A stretch of DNA of 5,779 bases from Candidatus Eiseniibacteriota bacterium (GTDB taxonomy: Bacteria; Eisenbacteria; RBG-16-71-46). The notes beneath the pieces are model-generated. The model made no database searches and was not told the DNA's origin. It was given only the letters and a program-made list of their open reading frames with translations. The stretch covers positions 1 through 5,779 of the forward strand of contig JAIOPA010000463.1 of assembly GCA_021414165.1 (NCBI GenBank). The letters are read 5' to 3'. Of this stretch, positions 1-5,779 are shown in pieces. A program made the translations under genes and the position numbers. The stretch's first letter is position 1, and every line of letters begins with the position of its first letter.

Positions 1-885
1 CTCGTTCTGGTGCCCGAGCTCCTTGCGGATCGCCTTCAGCTGCTCGTTGAGATAGAACTCCTTCTGGTTCTTGTGCACCTGCGTGCGGACCTGCCCCTCG
101 ATCTTGCGCTCCAGGCGCAGGATCTCGAGCTCGGCCGTGAGTGTCTCGGCCAGCAGGCGCAAGCGTGCGGCGGCGTTCTCGGCCTCGAGCAGCTTCTGCT
201 TGACCGCCGACTTCACGAGCAGGTGGCCGGCCATGGTGTACGACACCTGCACCGGGTCCGTGATCGCGGTGGTTGTGGGCACGACCTCGTCGGGGATGCG
301 GCGGTTCAGGTGCACGTAGTCCTGGAACTGCGCGAGCGCATGGCGCACGAGTGCTTCGTGCTGCGGGCTCGGCGTGTCGCCATCGAGCGCGGGTGCGACC
401 ACGACCGAGTAGTAGTCGTTCGACCACTGGAAGCGCTTGACCTCGGCGCGCACGAGCCCTTCCACGAGCACGCGCAGCGAGCCATCGGGCAAACGGAACA
501 ACTGCAGCACGCGCACGATCGCACCGGTCTTGAACAGCTCATCCTGCTGCGGGTCGGCCACCTCGCTGCGCTTCTGCGCCGTCACGAACAGCATGCGGTC
601 GCGCGCCATGGCCTTCTCGATCGCGTTCACGCTGGGCTGACGGCCCACGAGCAACGGGATCGTCATGTACGGGAACACCACGAGGTCGCGCAGCGGCAGC
701 AGCGGCAGACGCTCGGGCAGGCTCAGCGTCTCCTCCCCGCGCCGGAACTCGAAGCGCGCCCCGCTCTCGGTGGACTCGGCGGCCGGCGTGGACTTGGGGG
801 CGCGGCGCTTAGCAGCGCTCGGCGCCGGCGCAGCCTTGGAGGGCTTGCGCTTCGGGGCGGCCGGACGGCGGGACTTCGGGGGCAC
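1..885 (-). CDS. lon: ATP-dependent protease Lon, N-terminal part (3' end beyond window)
   Basis: Lon is a cytoplasmic homohexameric AAA+ serine protease that degrades misfolded and regulatory proteins. Only 295 codons are present. They hold the N-terminal substrate-recognition domain and the start of the following helical region. The family hallmark LPLLPLRDLVVFPYM begins near residue 60, followed by PLLVGR, LFKTGAIVRVLQ, LPDGSLRVLVEG and RIPDEV. The coiled region EKLxxRKIEG-like stretch ends in NQKEFYLNEQLKAIRKELG, which is strongly conserved in Lon. The AAA+ module and the Ser-Lys dyad would lie off the left edge and cannot be checked. I chose the GTG at 885 because AAGGAG sits 6 nt upstream and no ATG occurs in frame before the conserved domain. 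This start gives a Lys/Arg/Pro/Ala-rich head of about 50 residues that E. coli Lon lacks. It is the last gene of the tig-clpP-clpX-lon cluster, 108 nt after clpX. The identity is very secure; the start is probable. Confidence 0.95.
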   Translation of the reverse strand, partial: MPPKSRRPAAPKRKPSKAAPAPSAAKRRAPKSTPAAESTESGARFEFRRGEETLSLPERLPLLPLRDLVVFPYMTIPLLVGRQPSVNAIEKAMARDRMLFVTAQKRSEVADPQQDELFKTGAIVRVLQLFRLPDGSLRVLVEGLVRAEVKRFQWSNDYYSVVVAPALDGDTPSPQHEALVRHALAQFQDYVHLNRRIPDEVVPTTTAITDPVQVSYTMAGHLLVKSAVKQKLLEAENAAARLRLLAETLTAELEILRLERKIEGQVRTQVHKNQKEFYLNEQLKAIRKELGHQNE

Positions 886-891
886 GACGGA

Positions 892-897
892 CTCCTT
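892..897 (-). promoter_or_regulatory. Shine-Dalgarno site that sets the GTG start of lon
   Basis: The minus strand reads AAGGAG, then the 6-nt spacer TCCGTC, then GTG at 885-883. The frame is open upstream as far as the clpX stop codon but contains no ATG, so this near-perfect ribosome binding site is the best evidence for where Lon translation begins. The first in-frame ATG is inside the conserved domain (VFPYM) and would truncate it. Confidence 0.75.
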
Positions 898-928
898 GGG
901 CTTGGACAGCCTGGGCTTTGAGAACGCA

Positions 929-959
929 GAACGGGCGGCGCCGAGGGCGCCGCCCGTTC
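929..959 (-). terminator. Strong hairpin between clpX and lon (terminator or attenuator)
   Basis: A perfect 14-bp inverted repeat (GAACGGGCGGCGCC against its complement, 929-942 and 946-959) encloses a 3-nt loop. It is about 35 nt past the clpX stop and 31 nt upstream of the lon Shine-Dalgarno. The minus-strand sequence after the stem is TGCGTTCTCAAAG, which has only a scattered T content, so it is not a textbook intrinsic terminator. It could be a partial terminator lowering lon expression, an mRNA-stabilising 3' end for clpX, or a processing site. Confidence 0.6.
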
Positions 960-980
960 GAGTCCAGCCAGGAGTGGCGG

Positions 981-993
981 GATCCGTGCCGGA

Positions 994-995
<2 letters not shown>
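981..995 (-). other. Small inverted repeat overlapping the clpX stop codon
   Basis: GATCCG and CGGATC (981-986 and 990-995) are perfect complements around a 3-nt loop. On the minus strand the stem starts inside the TGA stop of clpX. It lies 21 nt before the larger hairpin at 929-959, so the two form a tandem structure at the 3' end of clpX. Six base pairs is short and may be chance in GC-rich DNA. Confidence 0.3.
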
Positions 996-2253
<1,258 letters not shown>

Positions 2254-2259
2254 GGGGGT

Positions 2260-2263
2260 TCCT
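2260..2263 (-). promoter_or_regulatory. Shine-Dalgarno site favouring the ATG start of clpX
   Basis: The minus strand reads AGGA, spacer ACCCCC, then ATG at 2253-2251. The open frame extends upstream to a TTG at 2271, but the GAGGA-like bases that could serve as a ribosome site overlap that TTG itself, so the ATG is the better start. Confidence 0.6.
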
Positions 2264-2319
2264 GTCCTCAAGTCCGGTGCATCCGTGCGGCCCGGCGCGG
2301 ACCGCTTCGGTGAGGCGAT

Positions 2320-2345
2320 CGTGGCCCGGCCGGAGCCGGGCCACG
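2320..2345 (-). terminator. Hairpin between clpP and clpX (attenuator or weak terminator)
   Basis: GTGGCCCGGC (2321-2330) pairs perfectly with GCCGGGCCAC (2335-2344) around a 4-nt loop; C2320-G2345 adds an eleventh pair. The stem lies 13 nt after the clpP stop and about 65 nt before the clpX start. The following minus-strand bases are ATCGCCTCACC, with no T-run, so full termination by the classic mechanism is unlikely. It more plausibly protects the clpP 3' end, attenuates read-through to clpX, or adjusts the ClpP:ClpX ratio. Confidence 0.5.
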
Positions 2346-2358
2346 GTAGTTTCGGCTG

Positions 2359-2943
2359 CTAGCGGCGCTTCTCGATGATCTCGTCGACGAGGCCGTACTC
2401 CTTGGCCTCCTGGGCGGTCATCCAGTTGTTGCGATCGGTGTCCTTGACGATGCGGTCGACCGGCTGGCCGGTGTGCTTCGACAGGATGCCGTTCAAGCGG
2501 TCACGCGTCTTGAGCATCTCGCGCGTGGCGATCTCGATGTCCGAGGCCTGGCCGGAAGCGCCACCCAACGGCTGGTGGATCATGACCTGGGCGTTCGGGA
2601 GGCAGTAACGCTTGCCCGTCGCGCCGGCCGTGAGCAGCACCGCACCCATGGAGGCGGCGAGACCCATGCACAGCGTGCTGACCGGGCACTTCACGAACTG
2701 CATCGTGTCGTAGATCGCGAGACCGGCCGAGACGACACCACCGGGGCTCTGGATATACAGGTTGATGTCGCGATCCGGGTCCTCGCCCTCGAGGAAGATC
2801 ATCTGGGCGACCACGATGTTCGCGACGTAATCGTCGATCGGCGTACCAATGAAGATGATTCGATCCTTGAGCAGGCGTGAGTAGATGTCGTAGGCGCGCT
2901 CACCACGACCCGTCTGCTCGACCACCATCGGAACGTATCCCAT
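2359..2943 (-). CDS. clpP: ClpP, proteolytic subunit of the Clp protease
   Basis: ClpP forms the double-heptameric serine-protease barrel that works with ClpX (encoded next) and, where present, ClpA/ClpC. The product has 194 residues, the usual mature size, and begins MGYVPMVVEQ with almost no propeptide. RGERAYDIYSRLLKDRIIFIG, near residues 13-33, is the typical N-terminal part. QSPGG near 65-69 provides the oxyanion region. The nucleophile S98 is in GLAASMGA and H123 is in MIHQPLGG. The third triad position, aligned with Asp172 of the S. aureus and B. subtilis enzymes, is Asn here (DTDRNNWM, N172). YGLVDEII near the end is conserved. The start ATG at 2943 has AAAGGG 7 nt upstream. The gene is 71 nt downstream of tig. 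The family assignment is certain. The Asn may lower or alter peptidase activity; Listeria monocytogenes ClpP1 is a known case with Asn at this site. Confidence 0.98.
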   Translation of the reverse strand: MGYVPMVVEQTGRGERAYDIYSRLLKDRIIFIGTPIDDYVANIVVAQMIFLEGEDPDRDINLYIQSPGGVVSAGLAIYDTMQFVKCPVSTLCMGLAASMGAVLLTAGATGKRYCLPNAQVMIHQPLGGASGQASDIEIATREMLKTRDRLNGILSKHTGQPVDRIVKDTDRNNWMTAQEAKEYGLVDEIIEKRR

Positions 2944-2971
2944 CCCTAGGCCCTTTCGTTAAGTTCAGTCG

Positions 2972-2992
2972 CGAAGGTCATCGGCACCTTCG
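2972..2992 (-). other. Short inverted repeat in the tig-clpP gap
   Basis: CGAAGGT (2972-2978) and ACCTTCG (2986-2992) are perfect complements around a 7-nt loop. The repeat sits in the 71-nt leader before clpP, between the tig stop and the clpP ribosome site. The stem is too weak for a terminator and is followed by CGACTGAACTTAACG on the minus strand. It could be a minor leader structure, an operator half-site pair, or chance. Confidence 0.25.
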
Positions 2993-3014
2993 TGTCGCAT
3001 CTTCTGCTTTGGAT

Positions 3015-4304
3015 TCACTGACCTGCCGGGAGGTCCGCCGCGATCGGCTCATCCTCGATCTTCGCGGCTTCAATGACCCGGTCCAACGCCTTCTTCTCGA
3101 GCATCGACTCCGCCAAGGCCCGCCGGCGGTCCGCCGACGAGTAGTGCTGGCGTACGCGGGCGGCGTTGCGGGGATCGGACTCGGCGAGCCGCAGGATCTG
3201 CTGACCGACTTCTTCCCCACTGACGTCCAGATTCTCCTGCTTCGCCAACGCGATCAGGAGGATCTCCCGCTTGAGCGAGCGCTCCACTCCAGGGCGGTAA
3301 TGCTCTTCGAGCTGCTTGTGCAGTTCCTCCGACACCTCACGGCTGCCGGTCTGCTCGTGGACGACCTGCTCCAGCATGTAGTTCACGAGACGAGGCGACA
3401 GATCCATGGGGTGACGCTTCACGAGTTCGTCGATGGCCTGAGCCTCGAGGTCCCGGCGCCAGCGCTGCTCGTCCTCGAGTTCGAGGTTCCGCTGGATGCG
3501 CTCACGCAGGGCAACGAGGGACTCCAGACCGAAGACGTCCCGAGCAAGGGTATCGTCCAGTGCCCGCAGATTCTTTTGCTGGATCTTCTTGACGTTCACC
3601 ACGTAGCGGACGGACTGCCCCGCCAGCTCCGCCTGACGGAAGTCCGCCGGGTAGGTGACCGCGATGGTGCGCTCCTGGCCCGCCTCGGCGCCCTGCAGGC
3701 CGGCTTCCAGCTCCGGCAGCAGGTCCGGGGCCCCCAGCAGGATCCGGGCGCCCTTGGCCTTGGTGTTCGAAAGTCGCCGGCCGTTGGCGTCGATCCGCTG
3801 GGAATCCAGCAGGACCACGTCGCCGGGGCCGGCCGGGCGCTCGACGTCCTCGAACACGGCCGACTCCTCGCGCAGCTGGTCCAGCATGCCGTCGACCTGG
3901 GCGGCCGCGACCGGCTTGATGCGGCGCTTGAGCGCGTAGCCCTTCCAGTCCTTCACCTCGACCTGGGGCGCCACGTCGACCACCGCCTCGAACGACAGCG
4001 GCTGGCCGGGCGTGAAGCGCAGGTTCGTCACGCTCGGCGGCACGACGGCGACCAGCTTGGCCTCGCCCAGCGCCTCGTGCGTGACCTCGGGGATGAAGCG
4101 CTCCAGGAACTCGCGCTCGATCTCGGCGGCGTACTCGCTACGCACCTTGTCGAGCGGCACCTTGCCCTTACGGAAGCCGGGCATGGAGACCTGACGCTGG
4201 AAGACGCGCGAGACCTCGAGGATGCGCGACTCGACCTGCTCGACCGGGACTTCGATCGTCAGGGTGTGCTGCGAGGGGCCGGACTCACGAACGGTATGCG
4301 TCAT
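3015..4304 (-). CDS. tig: Trigger factor, ribosome-associated chaperone
   Basis: Trigger factor binds ribosomal protein L23 at the peptide exit tunnel and shelters nascent chains. The product has 429 residues (E. coli 432). The N-terminal ribosome-binding domain carries the signature GFRKGKVP at 43-50, at the same position as in E. coli. An FKBP-like PPIase domain spans roughly 157-243 and ends in VRYVVNVKKIQQKNL. The C-terminal helical chaperone arms run from about 250 to 415, rich in Glu, Arg and Leu, as expected. In the PPIase domain the usual IDFTG is replaced by LLDSQ and the usual PGFE by PELE (197-200), so prolyl isomerase activity is doubtful; the chaperone role does not need it. The start ATG at 4304 has GAGGA 11 nt upstream, a slightly long spacing. 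The gene follows tRNA-Leu by 82 nt and precedes clpP, the common tig-clpP-clpX-lon order. No clear promoter is visible in the 82-nt leader. Confidence 0.97.
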   Translation of the reverse strand: MTHTVRESGPSQHTLTIEVPVEQVESRILEVSRVFQRQVSMPGFRKGKVPLDKVRSEYAAEIEREFLERFIPEVTHEALGEAKLVAVVPPSVTNLRFTPGQPLSFEAVVDVAPQVEVKDWKGYALKRRIKPVAAAQVDGMLDQLREESAVFEDVERPAGPGDVVLLDSQRIDANGRRLSNTKAKGARILLGAPDLLPELEAGLQGAEAGQERTIAVTYPADFRQAELAGQSVRYVVNVKKIQQKNLRALDDTLARDVFGLESLVALRERIQRNLELEDEQRWRRDLEAQAIDELVKRHPMDLSPRLVNYMLEQVVHEQTGSREVSEELHKQLEEHYRPGVERSLKREILLIALAKQENLDVSGEEVGQQILRLAESDPRNAARVRQHYSSADRRRALAESMLEKKALDRVIEAAKIEDEPIAADLPAGQ

Positions 4305-4386
4305 GTGCGGAACTGTCCTCTATCAGGTGGGCAGGATTCGCGAAGGGTGAACAGGGTCGGACCGCGGGTGTGTGGAGCAGGCAGGA

Positions 4387-4471
4387 TGGTGCGAGAGAGG
4401 GGAGTCGAACCCCTACGAGTCACCTCACCGGAACCTAAATCCGGCGCGTCTGCCAGTTCCGCCACTCTCGC
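4387..4471 (-). tRNA. tRNA-Leu, anticodon UAG
   Basis: The 85-nt minus-strand sequence folds as a class II tRNA. The acceptor stem is GCGAGAG/CTCTCGC, followed by the discriminator A and a genomically encoded CCA. The D arm contains TGGCAGA. The anticodon stem CCGGA/TCCGG encloses the loop TTTAGGT, with anticodon TAG at 4437-4435. A 13-nt variable arm (TGAGGTGACTCGT) and the T arm AGGGG-TTCGACT-CCCCT follow. The long variable arm and the Leu-like body support Leu; the anticodon reads CUA and, by wobble, other CUN codons. It lies 82 nt upstream of tig on the same strand with no terminator in between, so a joint transcript processed by RNase P/Z is possible. The upstream gap (4472-4598) is GC-rich with several short inverted repeats; I could not pick out a convincing promoter there. 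Confidence 0.97.
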
Positions 4472-4598
4472 ACGCGGACCGTCGGGCGGGACCGCAGGGG
4501 GACTCCCCCGCGGCACGACGATTGGAGTCTGGGCGGTACCGGTCGGAGGGCCGCCCGCTGCCCCCCGCGATACTGCGAAAACGGTGGGCAGCATAGCA

Positions 4599-4635
4599 CA
4601 GGGCCCCCGGCCGGAAAGTCCAGCCGGGGGCCCTG
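4599..4635 (-). terminator. Strong hairpin after the outer-membrane protein gene
   Basis: AGGGCCCCCGGC (4600-4611) pairs perfectly with GCCGGGGGCCCT (4623-4634); C4599-G4635 adds a thirteenth pair. The loop holds a further GGA/TCC pairing. The stem begins 10 nt after the stop codon of the upstream gene, the usual place for a terminator. The minus-strand bases after it are TGCTATGCTG, without a T-run. It probably ends or stabilises the outer-membrane protein mRNA and separates it from tRNA-Leu and the tig cluster. Confidence 0.7.
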
Positions 4636-4645
4636 ATAGGACGGT

Positions 4646-5779
4646 CTAGAAGGAGAAGCGGACCGAGCCCACGAGGCGGTCGTCGGCGCTGTGCGCGAAG
4701 CCATCCCGCGCCAGATTCCGGTGCAGGATGCCCACATCGAGCACGAGGTCGCCCGAGACCCAGGTGAAGCCGGCCGACAGCAGTCCGGACTTCTCCTCGA
4801 GCGCGCCGGGGTTGGACTCCTGCCCCACGCCGAAGCGCGCGCCCCACGGCAGCTCGCTGTCCTTCCAGTCGAGCCCGATCGAGTACGCGACGCCCGGATC
4901 GCTCTTGGCGCCGAACTCGGTCCACTCGTCACCCGTGTGACCGGTGACACCGAGCACGATGCGCGTGGCCGGCGCCACGATGACGCGCGCCGAGGCGCCG
5001 CCCGAGATCTGCGCCTTGCGGGTCACCGCGATGTCGGCCTGCGTGTCCCCCGCCGTGAGCTGTTCGTCGAGCGTGCCGGTGAGGTCCATGTCCTGCTGGT
5101 AGTGGACCGCGGCGCCGAACCAGTTGCCCCACGTCTGATCGATGTCCTTCTGGTACGTGAAGCCCACGCTCGCACCGATGCCCGAGCCGGTGAACTCGAG
5201 CGTGCGCGTGCCCGCGAACGGCGAGCCGCTGGTCTCGATGGTCGTGTACGAGTCGCTGCGATAGATGTACTCGCCCGAGATGCCGAAGCGCATGTTGTCG
5301 CCGAACGCGCGCGAGATCGCGAGGCCGCCACGCAGCTCACGCTGCAACGCCTCCTGGTCGATCTGCGCGGGCGTCGCGATGGGCCCCGATGAATAGTTGA
5401 GCTGCTCGAGACGCAGCACCGGCTGCCAGGCGTACAGCGTGACGCCCCACTTGCCGAGGGCCGCGCCCACCGAGCCACCCGCGACGTCGGGATATCCGCG
5501 GTTCTGCACCGTGCTGCGGTTGGTCGCCGCGAGGTCCTGACGGTTGATGCGCTGGAAGAGCGGCGAGATCTCGACACCCTTCTGCGGCGCAGCGGCCGGG
5601 TTCGAGTACGGCGAGTCGCCGATCCAGCGATCGGCGAGCGACAAGCCCGCCGATGCGGCATTGGCGGCAGCCGGCTGGCTACCGGGCACCGGGAAGCCGT
5701 AGGCCGGGTTCGAGAGCGGCGCGGGAGCAGCTGCGCGAGCGGCCGGGGCGAGGAAGCAGGCGACCGCAAGGCATGCGGC
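4646..5779 (-). CDS. Outer-membrane β-barrel protein, possibly FadL/OMPP1-like (5' end beyond window)
   Basis: The frame stays open to the right edge, giving 377 visible residues. The visible start is a signal-peptide core (ACLAVACFLAPAARA) with a plausible type I cleavage after A-R-A at residue 16, so only the N-terminal few residues, including the start codon, are missing. The mature part begins with a Pro/Ala-rich segment, then SPYSNPAAAP (near 56-64) and GVEISPLFQRI, which recall the NPAxL-strand start of FadL/OMPP1/TodX long-chain fatty-acid channels. From about 90 onward it shows alternating polar/hydrophobic strands with frequent Gly and aromatic residues (GASVGFTYQ, NWFGAAVHYQQ, GLLSAGFTWVSG). 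It ends VRFSF, and a terminal Phe is the typical BAM-insertion signal of β-barrels. An outer-membrane barrel is secure; the FadL assignment is by overall look only, and transport of any substrate is inference. There is no functional link to the proteolysis genes; a strong hairpin follows the stop. Confidence 0.8.
   Translation of the reverse strand, partial: AACLAVACFLAPAARAAAPAPLSNPAYGFPVPGSQPAAANAASAGLSLADRWIGDSPYSNPAAAPQKGVEISPLFQRINRQDLAATNRSTVQNRGYPDVAGGSVGAALGKWGVTLYAWQPVLRLEQLNYSSGPIATPAQIDQEALQRELRGGLAISRAFGDNMRFGISGEYIYRSDSYTTIETSGSPFAGTRTLEFTGSGIGASVGFTYQKDIDQTWGNWFGAAVHYQQDMDLTGTLDEQLTAGDTQADIAVTRKAQISGGASARVIVAPATRIVLGVTGHTGDEWTEFGAKSDPGVAYSIGLDWKDSELPWGARFGVGQESNPGALEEKSGLLSAGFTWVSGDLVLDVGILHRNLARDGFAHSADDRLVGSVRFSF

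Noticed and set aside
10..921. A 303-codon plus-strand open frame opposite lon
   Set aside because: It mirrors the Lon coding frame, has low-complexity Leu/Arg/His composition and no family features. The minus-strand Lon reading is unambiguous.
886..993. Possible heat-shock promoter or CIRCE-type operator before lon
   Set aside because: No CTTGAA/CCCCAT-like pair and no TTAGCACTC inverted repeat can be found; the gap holds only the hairpins and the ribosome site.
4497..4509. GGGGG-ACT-CCCCC inverted repeat upstream of tRNA-Leu
   Set aside because: It has only five base pairs around a 3-nt loop, with a mismatch beyond, in very GC-rich DNA; chance is the simplest explanation.
2877..4649. A 590-codon open frame on the plus strand opposite tig, tRNA-Leu and the adjacent gap
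   Set aside because: It runs antisense to the certain trigger factor gene and through the tRNA. Its composition (Leu, Arg, Asp, His repeats) is what GC-rich coding DNA gives on the complementary strand, and it has no recognisable domain.
4691..5392. Plus-strand open frame opposite the outer-membrane protein gene
   Set aside because: It has a shadow composition rich in Arg, Ala and Asp. The minus-strand frame has a signal peptide, barrel-like strands and a terminal Phe.

Overview
The window is a GC-rich stretch of a bacterial chromosome with every supported gene on the minus strand. Reading in the direction of transcription (high to low coordinates), the order is: a β-barrel outer-membrane protein whose 5' end lies off the right edge, tRNA-Leu(UAG), tig (trigger factor), clpP, clpX and the first 295 codons of lon, which runs off the left edge. 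The outer-membrane protein, with a signal peptide and a terminal Phe, points to a diderm (Gram-negative) host. The very high GC at third codon positions and the Ala/Pro/Arg-rich tails fit a GC-rich phylum such as Gemmatimonadota, Eisenbacteria or Myxococcota, but the sequence alone does not let me choose between them.

The core is the classic protein quality-control cluster tig-clpP-clpX-lon. Trigger factor meets nascent chains at the ribosome exit. ClpX unfolds and feeds substrates to the ClpP peptidase barrel. Lon is an independent ATP-dependent protease. Gaps are short (71 nt tig-clpP, 105 nt clpP-clpX, 108 nt clpX-lon, 82 nt tRNA-tig), so co-transcription is likely, possibly tuned by hairpins: a 10-11 bp stem between clpP and clpX, and a 14 bp stem between clpX and lon. 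A third strong stem follows the outer-membrane protein gene and probably insulates it from the cluster. None of these stems is followed by a real U-tract.

No wholly new system is visible. The notable details lie inside the known proteins. ClpP carries Asn where the catalytic Asp172 is expected. Lon starts at a GTG with a strong Shine-Dalgarno and has about 50 extra Lys/Arg/Pro/Ala-rich residues before its usual N-terminus. The FKBP-like domain of trigger factor has lost the usual active-site residues that I could compare by eye. The long plus-strand open frames are shadows of the GC-rich minus-strand genes.
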